Assembly (NCBI RefSeq): GCF_003987655.1
Contig: NZ_NGKC01000001.1
Coordinates: 62,001 to 126,000, forward strand
DNA from: Vagococcus acidifermentans
GTDB lineage: Bacteria > Bacillota > Bacilli > Lactobacillales > Vagococcaceae
DNA: 64,000 nt
Direction of reading: 5' to 3'
In this document: in pieces, positions 36,132-44,022 of the stretch
Numbering within the stretch: position 1 is the first letter of the stretch
Layout: each line of letters begins with the position of its first letter
The notes under the pieces: generated by a model
What the model saw: the letters and a program-made list of their open reading frames with translations, nothing else
What the model was told of the DNA's origin: nothing
The model's database searches: none
Program-made: the position numbers and the translations under genes

Positions 36132-37087
36132 TATTTCTGATGCTCCTTTAAGAAAACAGCCAGCTGTTCCGGTGTCGGGTACCCGTCATTGTCGCCAGGC
36201 GACTGGACGGCCAGCGCACCTGTGGCATTGGCGCGGATGACTGCTTCTTTCAGTGTTTTGCCTTCCATTAACGCGCTGATCAGCCCGGCTGCAAAGCCGT
36301 CTCCGGCACCGACCGTGTCAACGACCTTATCAACAGTGAACCCTCTGACCGTATAGCTCTCGCCGCTTCGTTCCTTGACAAATGCCCCGTCTGCGCCCAA
36401 CTTGACAATAACGACCTGTGTCTTATCCCCGTTGGCCAAATAAAAATCAGCGATAGCCTCCGGATTGCGGCTGCCCATTAGAATTTCTCCCTCATTTATT
36501 CCCGGCAGGACAATCTCGGCGTGTGAAGCCAGTTCGTTAATCGTTTCGACCATCACTTCGCGGCTTTCCCACAGTTGCGGTCTGAGATTAGGGTCGAATG
36601 TCGTGCGGATATCATGTTTTTCCAGCAAACGGATAAAGTAGCGGAAACTTGTCAGAGCCTGTTTTGAAATCGCCGGGAAGATGCCGGACAAATGGGCGAA
36701 TTTGACTTCAGAAAAGTCGACCTTGTCTAAAATCGCCGGGTCAAAGTGTGCCGCTGCTGAACCTTTTCTAAAATAATAAATATTCGGATCGCCCTCGCTG
36801 ACTCGTTCTTTCAACTGGAAAGCAGTCCAGTAGTCACTCGTCTGAGTGATATAGTCGGTACCGATGTTGTTCTCATTCAATTGGTCGATAATAAATTCGC
36901 CAAACGGATCTTTCCCCAAAGCTGTAATATACTGTGTGCTGTGCCCGTATCTAGACACCCCGACTGCCACATTGACTTCCGCACCCGCCAGGAATTTCTG
37001 AAAGAACTTTGCATCCTTCAAACTTTTGTCGACTTCTTCTGAACCAAACAGTGCGATTGGTTCACCAATTGTTAAAAATTCACTCAT
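36131..37087 (-). CDS. PfkB-family kinase, 2-keto-3-deoxygluconate kinase-like
   Basis: A 318-residue ribokinase-fold sugar kinase. The opening TIGEPIALF, the GGAEVN-like segment GAEVNVAVGVSRYG, and YYFRKGSAAAH closely follow KDG kinases. The C-terminal PfkB signature DTVGAGDGFAAGL carries the catalytic Asp. The ATG at 37087 is used because GGAGGAAG directly precedes it; an upstream TTG at 37102 overlaps that ribosome site. No KDPG aldolase gene is nearby, so phosphorylation of a different ketose or keto acid feeding the hexulose-phosphate enzymes is possible. Confidence 0.87.
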   Translation of the reverse strand: MSEFLTIGEPIALFGSEEVDKSLKDAKFFQKFLAGAEVNVAVGVSRYGHSTQYITALGKDPFGEFIIDQLNENNIGTDYITQTSDYWTAFQLKERVSEGDPNIYYFRKGSAAAHFDPAILDKVDFSEVKFAHLSGIFPAISKQALTSFRYFIRLLEKHDIRTTFDPNLRPQLWESREVMVETINELASHAEIVLPGINEGEILMGSRNPEAIADFYLANGDKTQVVIVKLGADGAFVKERSGESYTVRGFTVDKVVDTVGAGDGFAAGLISALMEGKTLKEAVIRANATGALAVQSPGDNDGYPTPEQLAVFLKEHQK

Positions 37088-37108
37088 GATGTCTTCCTCC
37101 AATAAGTT

Positions 37109-38380
37109 TTATAATAAGATATAAGCGGCGAAAAGGTTGATGACCGTGGCTGCCCACGCCCAAGGCAAGCCGGTCAGTAGAAATGTTTTAGTGTCTAATT
37201 CGGCATACTGCACGGCCCATAAATTCCATGACTGTGTGATACAGGCTGACACGCCCATCATCGAAGGGACAACCAGCAGTCCGTATAAGAAGTACTGATC
37301 AAACATGCCTGTCCCAATCAAAATTGCGGCAGTCGCTGCACCAGCTCCGTAAAGCATCAATGGTCCTCTGAAATAAGACAGCGGTGCGGCAATTGCGATG
37401 ATGATGACCAGTATCAGTTTGTTGCTCGGCAAAATGCTCTGGAACACTGATGTAAAGCTGGACATGGCATGGATGGCAGCTGCTTGAAACATGGTCAAAA
37501 CGAACAGCATGATGAGCAATCCTGCAATGTCGCTAATCGCGTGTTTAGCGGTTTCATTCATCATGGTGACGAATTTAGTGTAGCGCTTCATGTTGCCTGT
37601 TGCCAAAAAGGCTAATATGATTGAAAGCAGGAGAGCAGGCACCGCGTCCCATTTGGCAAAAATACTGAGCAGTACCGGCAACACCGGCAGTACGTATGTC
37701 ACGCTTGGCACATCTTTTGCGACGGTACTTTCGTCACTTTCGATAATCACCGGTGTGCCGGTTCTGATTTTTTTGGCATGAAAGAGGATAAAGAGGATGA
37801 CAATCAGCATCTGTACCCCCATCGCTACAAAACCGAACCGCTGATAATGGCTGCCCCATTTGACTTCCGGGAAAAAGACTTGGAATTGCACGAACAAAAC
37901 GTTATTGACATACATCGCTGCGCCGATGGCCATCGTGAAGACCGTAACGGCAATATGTTTAGGGACACCGATCGAAAACATGATTGGAAACAGGATGACA
38001 CCGACCGCAATGGCTGAGCCGACCCCATAAGAACTCGTGAAAATCAAGGCGATGACCAATGCAATCAATACAGTTGCCAACACCGGCCGCTTCTTTCCGA
38101 CTTTTTCAGTTTTCCGGCTGATGCTGCCGGCAATGCCCGTATCGACGAGCACTCTTCCGAACCATGACCCGAAAATAATATAGGCAGCGGTTTTCCCGTA
38201 ATTTAGAACGGGTTCCGTAAAAATTTCTGTAATTGCCTGATTAAATGGCACTCTGCCGATGATTGTCCAGAGTACGGCCATCACGAAAAAGCCGACGGTC
38301 AAGTTGCCGCCTCTCATCGCATAGCCGATAAAAAGCATGAATGTGACAATCAGTAATATGCCAGTCAATATGTTTGCCAT
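37109..38380 (-). CDS. Permease of the ion-transporter/gluconate-type superfamily
   Basis: A 423-residue polytopic membrane protein with about eleven or twelve hydrophobic segments, an even spread of glycine and a FGSWFGRVLVDTGIAG stretch near residue 75, like GntP/citrate-type carriers. It is probably the secondary uptake system for the substrate of this operon. The ATG at 38380 is chosen (AAGGGGG eleven bases upstream); a GTG at 38389 is directly adjacent to that site. The exact family could not be fixed by eye, and the substrate (sugar acid or sugar) is unknown. Confidence 0.72.
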   Translation of the reverse strand: MANILTGILLIVTFMLFIGYAMRGGNLTVGFFVMAVLWTIIGRVPFNQAITEIFTEPVLNYGKTAAYIIFGSWFGRVLVDTGIAGSISRKTEKVGKKRPVLATVLIALVIALIFTSSYGVGSAIAVGVILFPIMFSIGVPKHIAVTVFTMAIGAAMYVNNVLFVQFQVFFPEVKWGSHYQRFGFVAMGVQMLIVILFILFHAKKIRTGTPVIIESDESTVAKDVPSVTYVLPVLPVLLSIFAKWDAVPALLLSIILAFLATGNMKRYTKFVTMMNETAKHAISDIAGLLIMLFVLTMFQAAAIHAMSSFTSVFQSILPSNKLILVIIIAIAAPLSYFRGPLMLYGAGAATAAILIGTGMFDQYFLYGLLVVPSMMGVSACITQSWNLWAVQYAELDTKTFLLTGLPWAWAATVINLFAAYILL

Positions 38381-38395
38381 AACGGACACCCCCTT

Positions 38396-38644
38396 CTAAT
38401 ATTGATTCAGTTCACTTAAGATTTTCTGATATGTCGACACACTATGATGGTGTGTTTCTTCAAAAAACGCATTTTCCAGATGATTGAAACGTTGCGCGAT
38501 ATAATAAGCTGTCAAGTAGGCTGCCAGTGATTCTTTAGCAGCTTTTTCCATGTCTTCGTCAGCACTGGCTGCTGAGTGCGCGATTGTATCCATAAAATGA
38601 TAGGCAAATGTTTCCGGGTCGATTTTAGTTTGTTTTTCTGCCAT
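38396..38644 (-). CDS. Uncharacterised 82-residue protein
   Basis: A small acidic, helical protein (EDMEKAAKESLAAYLTAYYIAQRF) with a histidine-rich ETHHHSV patch near residue 62. I do not recognise a family. It is packed between the isomerase gene (four bases upstream) and the permease gene (fifteen bases downstream), which argues for a real gene in the same transcript. It might assist the permease or an enzyme, but nothing in the sequence shows this. Confidence 0.7.
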   Translation of the reverse strand: MAEKQTKIDPETFAYHFMDTIAHSAASADEDMEKAAKESLAAYLTAYYIAQRFNHLENAFFEETHHHSVSTYQKILSELNQY

Positions 38645-38648
38645 GATC

Positions 38649-39386
38649 TTATTTCTCCTCTTCTAAAAGCTGTTTGGCGGCAAGTATCTCTTCATCCGAC
38701 AGTGTTGGGTATTCAATTGCGACGGGGACATCTTGAGGTAGTAAATCAAGCGCCTGCCGCCAGTCAATATCGCCAGTTCCAAGTCCTGTTGCAGCCGGTT
38801 TTCCTGCAATTTCTTTGACGTCTTTGACATGAATATAAGTGACGTACTTTGCCAAAGCTTCTGCAGCTTGCAGCTCGTTTTCGCCGACAAAGCGCCAATT
38901 ACCGAGGTCATACACATATCCGACGGTAAGTCCGTGTTGTGTGATTGATGACATAAATGTGTCAATGGCAGCAACACGTCCGGAAACTTGAGTCTGGTCA
39001 TTTTCCACAGTGACGGCTATGCCTTGCTGCGTTAAGTCCCGCAAGTCATCCAAGTCGCCTGTGAAGTTGGCAAAATCACCAATATTCCATTTGATTTGTG
39101 TGGCTCCCATTTGCCTTGCTTCGATTAAATACGCTTCCAGTTTCCAATTAATCTGGCCATTGACAAATACCTCATCCGGCACACTGTAAAACAGTGTCAA
39201 CTCAAACTCATCTGCCAGCTGTCTGATGGCGGGGATTTCCTTTTTGATGTCTTCAAAATATTCTCTGCGAACTTCGAATGCACGAAAACCTAGATTTATC
39301 CCGTGTTGAATCAAGTCATGTTGCAGCACACCTTGCTGTTTTTTCTCGTCGAATACTAAGAGATTTAATACCAATTGCGTTGACAT
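38649..39386 (-). CDS. Sugar phosphate isomerase/epimerase (AP endonuclease 2-like TIM barrel)
   Basis: A 245-residue metal-dependent TIM-barrel of the xylose-isomerase-like superfamily (IolE/IolI/UlaE type). Likely metal ligands are the Glu of VTVEND near residue 128, the Asp of YDLGNW near residue 160, the His of IHVKD near residue 192, and the Glu of AIEYP near residue 224. The first gene of the operon, with TAGGAGGTAACGAAC before the ATG. It probably isomerises or epimerises the imported sugar or its phosphate. Specificity cannot be read from sequence. Confidence 0.82.
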   Translation of the reverse strand: MSTQLVLNLLVFDEKKQQGVLQHDLIQHGINLGFRAFEVRREYFEDIKKEIPAIRQLADEFELTLFYSVPDEVFVNGQINWKLEAYLIEARQMGATQIKWNIGDFANFTGDLDDLRDLTQQGIAVTVENDQTQVSGRVAAIDTFMSSITQHGLTVGYVYDLGNWRFVGENELQAAEALAKYVTYIHVKDVKEIAGKPAATGLGTGDIDWRQALDLLPQDVPVAIEYPTLSDEEILAAKQLLEEEK

Positions 39387-39404
39387 GTTCGTTACCTCCT
39401 AATT

Positions 39405-39465
39405 AGTAAACCGGTTTCCATAAACAAATAGTAAACCGGTTTCCAAAAAATGTCAAGCGCTTTCT
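39405..39465 (-). promoter_or_regulatory. Promoter with twin LacI-type operators
   Basis: Two identical 16-bp elements, AGTAAACCGGTTTCCA at 39405-39420 and 39430-39445, lie 25 bp apart. Each has the palindromic core AAACCGGTTT with central CG, typical of LacI-family operators. The minus-strand promoter is TTGACA (39456-39451) and TACTAT (39433-39428), 17 bases apart, so the second operator covers the -10. A cre-like GAAAGCGCTTGACA (read on the minus strand) overlaps the -35 and could add catabolite control. Operators for the neighbouring LacI regulator are inferred. Confidence 0.78.
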
Positions 39466-39496
39466 ATTGAGAAAACACGAATCAAAAGTAATCGCT

Positions 39497-39531
39497 AAAA
39501 AACACTCAGGTCGAATTGATTGACCTGAGTG
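39497..39531 (-). terminator. Terminator of the LacI regulator gene
   Basis: The 10-bp stem GACCTGAGTG/CACTCAGGTC closes on a 9-base loop; reading on the minus strand it runs into six T (AAAAAA at 39497-39502 on the plus strand). It lies downstream of the regulator gene and upstream of the operon promoter, so the two are separate transcripts. Confidence 0.87.
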
Positions 39532-39568
39532 CATTTGTCGTACTATTCAAGATATGGGAAATAAAACA

Positions 39569-40558
39569 TCACAATGAGTGCCGTAATTGGATGTTGGTCG
39601 GAATGATTTTGGTTTCTACCGGACAGGAGCCGTACTGTATGTAATCCAGCATCATTTTTGCAGCTTCTTCGCCAATTTGTTTGGATTGTTGTTCGATACT
39701 TGTGATGCCCGGTCCGACCAAGGCGGATAAATTCCAGTCATCAAAACCGGTGATGCCGATGTCTTCTGGAATACGAATTTTCTCATTCACTAGTATGGTC
39801 AGCAATTCCATCAACATGCGGCCGTTGGAGGCGAATAGCGCCGTTTTTAAAGGAGAAGCCGCCAGCCGGACAACAGGTTCAGTCAAGTCCATTTCAGGTG
39901 TTTTCTCGATTAACTTGATTTTACGGCCGGCTGCGACTACCAGTTCCTCAGCTGCCGCATAACGCAATTCTCTTGTCACGATATCTTTGAGCGGTTCACT
40001 GACTACTACGACTTGTTCATAGTTTTTTTGAAGGATGACCTCGATTATTTTTTGAGTGGATGGAATGTTGTCGCTGGTCACCAGCGGGAAAAGGGACGGT
40101 TCAACATCCCTGTCTACAAGAATCAGCGGCATGTTTGCCTGTTTTAAATGGCTATAATGACTGGCATCGCGGGATGATGCCTGTAAGATAATGCCTTCAA
40201 CACTTTGGTCAGTTAATTTATTTAACAGATCATGTTCTTGTTCCAGAGAACTGGCAGCATCCATAATAATCATCTGGTAGCCGGCTTCCCCCAACACTTC
40301 GCCGATGCCTTTCAATAACAATGATGAATACATATTTGAAATATCAGAGACGACTACACCGATGAGGTAGCTTCTCTTTGATTTCAATGCCTGTGCCTGC
40401 TTATTCGGCCGGTAATTCAGCTCGGCAATCACCTGTCTGATGCGCTCTTTGGTTTCGCTTGACATGTTGCCGAAGTGTCCGTTCAAGTATCTTGATACCG
40501 TTGTTTTGGAAACGCCCGCCTGTTTTGCTACATCTAAAATCGTCACATTTTTTTTCAT
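39569..40558 (-). CDS. LacI/KdgR-type transcription regulator
   Basis: A 329-residue repressor. The helix-turn-helix is at the N-terminus (VTILDVAKQAGVSKTTVSRYLNG), the hinge region follows near residue 50 (NYRPNKQAQALKSKRS), and a periplasmic-binding-protein-like sensor domain fills the remainder, ending with GITGFDDWNLSALVGPGITSI. It is KdgR-like overall. It probably represses the following operon through the two AAACCGGTTT operators, with a sugar phosphate or keto sugar as effector (inference). The product is full length and intact. Confidence 0.92.
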   Translation of the reverse strand: MKKNVTILDVAKQAGVSKTTVSRYLNGHFGNMSSETKERIRQVIAELNYRPNKQAQALKSKRSYLIGVVVSDISNMYSSLLLKGIGEVLGEAGYQMIIMDAASSLEQEHDLLNKLTDQSVEGIILQASSRDASHYSHLKQANMPLILVDRDVEPSLFPLVTSDNIPSTQKIIEVILQKNYEQVVVVSEPLKDIVTRELRYAAAEELVVAAGRKIKLIEKTPEMDLTEPVVRLAASPLKTALFASNGRMLMELLTILVNEKIRIPEDIGITGFDDWNLSALVGPGITSIEQQSKQIGEEAAKMMLDYIQYGSCPVETKIIPTNIQLRHSL

Positions 40559-40658
40559 AGAATTCCCTCTTTATCCGTCTCTTTCTTCTTTCTCTATTAT
40601 CCTTAATTTTCTGTTGGTAAGCAACTTTAAACATATACTGCCGCAAATGAATAAGATA

Positions 40659-40713
40659 TTGACAAATGTTTGAACGGCTGATATATTTATTAAATCGTAA
40701 TAGTTACGATTTA
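40659..40713 (+). promoter_or_regulatory. Promoter with Zur box for rpsN2
   Basis: A -35 TTGACA (40659-40664) and a -10 TATATT (40682-40687) are 17 bases apart. Immediately downstream is a perfect inverted repeat, TAAATCGTAA (40691-40700) and TTACGATTTA (40704-40713), the Firmicutes Zur consensus with the TCGTAA/TTACGA half-sites. Zinc-loaded Zur bound here would block transcription, so the genes that follow should be induced by zinc shortage. Confidence 0.85.
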
Positions 40714-40747
40714 CAAAAAGTTTATTGATTATAAGAGGGGGATCATA

Positions 40748-41017
40748 TTGGCTAAAAAGTCAAAAATTGCAAAGGCGGCCAGACAGCAGCAGCTGATTGC
40801 TCAATATGCAGTGCTGCGCAAAGAATTAAAAGAGGCAAAGGATTATCAGGCACTGGCCAAATTACCGGTAGACGCCCATCCCAACCGCCTGAAACGGCGG
40901 GACAAGATAGACGGACGTCCACGCGGTTACATGCGTAAGTTTGGTATGTCACGCATCCGCTTCAGGGAGCTGGCATTGAAAGGGTTGATTCCCGGAGTGA
41001 AAAAAGCCAGCTGGTAA
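40748..41017 (+). CDS. rpsN: Zinc-independent 30S ribosomal protein S14
   Basis: An 89-residue S14 of the C-minus type: it has no CxxC pair, unlike the zinc-binding 61-residue form. Family features are AKKSKIAK at the N-terminus and the C-terminal [20 protein letters not shown]. Under low zinc it replaces the zinc S14 and frees zinc from ribosomes. It starts with TTG at 40748, preceded by AAGAGGGGG, and lies right behind a Zur box. Confidence 0.93.
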   Translation: MAKKSKIAKAARQQQLIAQYAVLRKELKEAKDYQALAKLPVDAHPNRLKRRDKIDGRPRGYMRKFGMSRIRFRELALKGLIPGVKKASW

Positions 41018-41076
41018 AGACCGTGTGAAGTAGACACATAACAGCGAGGTTAGATAAAAAAAGAAAAGAGGATGTT

Positions 41077-41199
41077 ATGGAAAAGCAGGACCTTTCAAGC
41101 GCGTATCGACGTATGAAAAGCCCGAACATCAAAACGCGTAAGCGGGCATTGAAAATCATTCATGCGTATAAACGGAATAAGGGCAATAAATCAGCCTGA
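41077..41199 (+). CDS. Small putative metal-homeostasis protein (40 residues)
   Basis: A short basic ORF too small for most scans. It starts MEKQDLSSAYRRMKSPNIKT and continues with an Arg/Lys-rich helix. It matches my recollection of a 35-40-residue family labelled putative metal homeostasis protein that follows S14 genes in Lactobacillales. The ATG follows AGAGGATGTT. Position 60 bases after rpsN and before a terminator suggests joint zinc regulation. The function is unknown; the name rests on genomic association. Confidence 0.72.
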   Translation: MEKQDLSSAYRRMKSPNIKTRKRALKIIHAYKRNKGNKSA

Positions 41200-41206
41200 C
41201 AAAGAC

Positions 41207-41251
41207 CGGTCAGTAAGAATCGTTTATGCGGTTTTTACTGGCCGTTTTTTT
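41207..41251 (+). terminator. Terminator of rpsN2 and the 40-residue ORF
   Basis: A stem (CGGTCAGTAA and TTACTGGCCG, with one G-U pair) closes on a long loop and is followed by seven T residues. Confidence 0.85.
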
Positions 41252-41308
41252 CGTAATGACTGTCATAAAAAACGTGAGGAATTGTAAAATTTTTGATTCG
41301 CCAGTCAT

Positions 41309-41336
41309 TTGACGGCCGGCTGTGGTATGATATGGT
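41309..41336 (+). promoter_or_regulatory. Possible promoter of the AI-2E-family gene
   Basis: TTGACG (41309-41314) and TATGGT (41331-41336) are 16 bases apart; an overlapping TATGAT at 41326-41331 is a second -10 candidate. The ATG follows at 41365 with CAAGGAGC upstream. Confidence 0.5.
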
Positions 41337-41364
41337 GTAAAAATCCGAACGCAAGGAGCGACTC

Positions 41365-42441
41365 ATGAATTATTTAAAAACATCCAGATTGTTCGGGGCG
41401 GTTGTGTTGGTATGGTTGGTCGGCTTATGTATTTTGACGTATTCCCAAATAACGTTTGTGTTCAGGCCGCTTGAAGCGGTTGTGGCGACGACGTTTGTGC
41501 CAGTGTTGATTTCGATTTTTATCTATTACTTGTTTTTGCCCGTGTATCAGCTGCTGCTGAAGCGGACCGGAAAAAAGAGGGTCTCTTTGTACATCACATT
41601 CTCTTTGATTCTGCTGGTCTGCTATCTCATTGTCAGTCAAATAGTCCCGCAATTAATTACAGAAACGGCTAAATTTGTCAGCCAGGCGCCGCAGATGATG
41701 CGTGCTGCCGAAGATTGGCTGGACCATTCAGTGTTTGAGCAATGGGTGGCACCTTTTGTTAAAACGATTGACACTAATAAAATCGTGACGGCCTTTGTCC
41801 AGCTGATTACCGGGGCAACGGTCGGTTTATCAAGTCTGGTGCGGATTGCTTCTAAGTCGGTCATCGTGTTGTTCACTATTCCGGTGCTTGTCTTTTATAT
41901 GTTTAAAGAAGGGCATCAGTTTCCGCTTTTTTTAAAACGCAAGAGTCCGGAACGCTTTCAACCGTTAGTCGGCAATCTTTGCCGGGATTTTCATGAGACA
42001 TCCGCAGCCTACATCAGCGGCAAGCTGCTGGTATGTTTGTATGTAGCAGTTTCCAGTTACTTCATCTTTTTAGCGCTGGGTTTGCCGAATGCACTGCTGC
42101 TGGGGGCGGTTTGCGGTCTGCTGGATATTGTGCCTTACTTCGGGCCGTTCATCGGTGCTGTACCGGCACTGTTCGTTGCATTGGGGAGCAATCCCCGCAC
42201 AGCTGTTTGGCTGATTATCTGTATCACGATTGTGCAATTAGGCGAATCCTATCTTGTGTCGCCGCAAGTCATGAAGAGCACGCTTCATATTCATCCAATA
42301 CTGGTTATTTTCTTGCTGTTGATCGGCGGAAACTTATTCGGTTTATTAGGTATGATTGTGGTGCTGCCCACGTATTCCATCATCATGGCTATGGGTAAAT
42401 CTCTGTGGCAGTTTCGGGAGATGGACAAGCAGCGGCAATAA
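41365..42441 (+). CDS. AI-2E family transporter (PerM/YdbI type)
   Basis: A 358-residue polytopic membrane protein of the AI-2E exporter/PerM family. Hydrophobic segments lie near 12-60, 75-95, 155-180, 215-290 and 305-345. The typical segment GLLDIVPYFGPFIGAVPA near residue 252 identifies the family, as does a helix-rich periplasmic-type region near 95-150. Members are implicated in efflux of autoinducer 2 or in Na+(Li+)/H+ exchange, so the substrate is open. It is monocistronic, bounded by its own promoter and a strong hairpin. Confidence 0.88.
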   Translation: MNYLKTSRLFGAVVLVWLVGLCILTYSQITFVFRPLEAVVATTFVPVLISIFIYYLFLPVYQLLLKRTGKKRVSLYITFSLILLVCYLIVSQIVPQLITETAKFVSQAPQMMRAAEDWLDHSVFEQWVAPFVKTIDTNKIVTAFVQLITGATVGLSSLVRIASKSVIVLFTIPVLVFYMFKEGHQFPLFLKRKSPERFQPLVGNLCRDFHETSAAYISGKLLVCLYVAVSSYFIFLALGLPNALLLGAVCGLLDIVPYFGPFIGAVPALFVALGSNPRTAVWLIICITIVQLGESYLVSPQVMKSTLHIHPILVIFLLLIGGNLFGLLGMIVVLPTYSIIMAMGKSLWQFREMDKQRQ

Positions 42442-42445
42442 TCTG

Positions 42446-42494
42446 AAAAAAAGCATGGCAGTGAAAGGTAGCCAGTTCACTGCCATGCTTTTTT
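42446..42494. terminator. Bidirectional terminator
   Basis: A perfect 18-bp stem (AAAAAGCATGGCAGTGAA and TTCACTGCCATGCTTTTT) with T or A runs on both sides. It serves the plus-strand permease gene and the minus-strand gene ending at 42493. Confidence 0.92.
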
Positions 42495-43239
42495 ATGAGT
42501 CGACTCGTGTCCATTCATCAATTGTTTTGCCGTCTGTGTCTTTCAGCACGAGCCAGCTGTTTGTGCCGGCGTAGTATAAAAATAGGCCGACTTCATTCAC
42601 GCTTTTCAGCAAAATATCTTCTGTAGTGGTCAAGCCGCTGATTTTGTGTTTGTGCTCGGTCCGCAGCTGTTCGCCCATGCGTGCTGACAGCCCCAGCGAG
42701 CCGTCTTTGTTTAAGGCTGGTTCGGCTTTGAGTGTGGCGCCGGCCTTGATGCGCATGACCGTACGTTTTTCCCAAATGATAGTTGCTTTGCTTTCCTGGT
42801 AGTCCACATAAAAGGGCAGTTGGCTGATGTCCTTCCGCCAGCGGTGCTGGACTTTTCCGGACCGCGCTTTTTTTTGAAAAAGCGGGTAGCCGAAAGTTTC
42901 TAAGATGCGTTTGACTTGTTGGTGGTAAGCAGCCACGTTTACTTCAATATCAGTAAGAGGCTCAGTCTTATTGTTAGCATCCATTTGGAATAACTGTGCC
43001 AGTTTGTCGCGGTCAATGGTTTCTGGCGGACATAGTGTGATGATTTGATCGAATGTCAGGGTGTCGTCTGGCGGCCCGATAGCGACAAGCTGTTGCTTTT
43101 TCAGTAAAAAGCAAATCGCTTGGCGAGTGGCATTGTTTTTGCCGGTTTGCGAGTCGGTAATCATGATGGTGCCTTGTGAATCGGCTAATTGAATGCGGGT
43201 GTCTGTATCGGTGATACACACGTCCAAGTGTATAGCCAT
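42493..43239 (-). CDS. Uncharacterised 248-residue protein
   Basis: A soluble, charged protein with no signal peptide or membrane helix. The N-terminal part is beta-rich (MAIHLDVCITDTDTRIQLAD), followed by a mixed central region and a C-terminal beta-rich section (VGLFLYYAGTNSWLVLKDTDG). I do not recognise a family. It lies alone between two terminators, with a GGAGGA ribosome site before the ATG (minus strand), downstream of but separate from the V-ATPase operon. Confidence 0.72.
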   Translation of the reverse strand: MAIHLDVCITDTDTRIQLADSQGTIMITDSQTGKNNATRQAICFLLKKQQLVAIGPPDDTLTFDQIITLCPPETIDRDKLAQLFQMDANNKTEPLTDIEVNVAAYHQQVKRILETFGYPLFQKKARSGKVQHRWRKDISQLPFYVDYQESKATIIWEKRTVMRIKAGATLKAEPALNKDGSLGLSARMGEQLRTEHKHKISGLTTTEDILLKSVNEVGLFLYYAGTNSWLVLKDTDGKTIDEWTRVDS

Positions 43240-43336
43240 GATAAATCCTCCTGTTTGTTAAGAATGTGTCATTATCATAGCAGGATGTTGGGCGGCAAGT
43301 AAATAAAAATGTCCGGCCCAACAAGACATCATATCA

Positions 43337-43380
43337 AAAAAAATCACCTCATGAAATCATTCCAATGAGGTGATTTTTTA
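43337..43380 (-). terminator. Terminator of the V-ATPase operon
   Basis: A perfect 14-bp stem (AAAAATCACCTCAT and ATGAGGTGATTTTT) ends, on the minus strand, in a T run just after ntpD. It closes the ntp operon. Confidence 0.9.
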
Positions 43381-43390
43381 TGCCAAATTG

Positions 43391-44008
43391 CTATAACTTC
43401 AGCAGTTTGGCAATCTGACTGCGTTCGGCGTCTTCGATTTTCATCTTGATATAAGCGATAGTCTCGGTCAAGTCAGGAATCGTCCGGTACTCAAGTGAGT
43501 TGACGCGCCGTCTGGTAGCGATGATTTCTTCGCCTATCAGGAAACATTTCTTTTCCAGTTCAGCCAGTTTGATGAGGTCACGAGCCAGCTCTGCTTGGTT
43601 GATATCCAGTTCCTTGATGACGATCGGCGTGTAGTAAGCACTGGAATTTTTTGCGATGTCCTGCTGGTTGACGGATGATGCCATCAGCCGGTAGCTCGGC
43701 ACACGAATGCCAAGGACATGATGCAATGTCGTTTCGACGTCGATTTTCGTTTGGGCTGTGTTCAGGCTGTACTGCAAAATCTGGTCGTCGGTCTCGATGC
43801 TGGCATACTGATAATTTTTGAACAGTGCCCCCAGCTGTTCATCGACAATCCGTCTTTGCACATTGGCATCCTCTGTCATTTTGCGGAAACTTTGGACAAG
43901 AGAATCTTGTTTTTCCTTTAACAGAGTGTGTCCGCGGGTGGCGATATGCAGCCGTTGAGTCAATTCACGCAATTCCGCTCTTGTGGGATTCACGTTTAAT
44001 CGTGCCAT
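43391..44008 (-). CDS. ntpD: V-type Na+-ATPase subunit D
   Basis: The 205-residue central-axle subunit that rotates inside the A3B3 headpiece. The N-terminus VNPTRAELRELTQRLHIATRGHTLLKEKQDSL and the C-terminal RRRVNSLEYRTIPDLTETIAYI are the family hallmarks; the two long helices form a coiled coil. It ends the operon, 14 bases after ntpB, with GGGGGA before the ATG. The order A-B-D is that of Enterococcus hirae. Confidence 0.94.
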   Translation of the reverse strand: MARLNVNPTRAELRELTQRLHIATRGHTLLKEKQDSLVQSFRKMTEDANVQRRIVDEQLGALFKNYQYASIETDDQILQYSLNTAQTKIDVETTLHHVLGIRVPSYRLMASSVNQQDIAKNSSAYYTPIVIKELDINQAELARDLIKLAELEKKCFLIGEEIIATRRRVNSLEYRTIPDLTETIAYIKMKIEDAERSQIAKLLKL

Positions 44009-44022
44009 AGTCGCATTCCCCC

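Noticed and set aside
39451-39465. cre site as firm catabolite-control element
   Set aside because: The core AAAGCGCTT is good but the 3' end departs from the consensus, so it is mentioned only as cre-like in the promoter entry.
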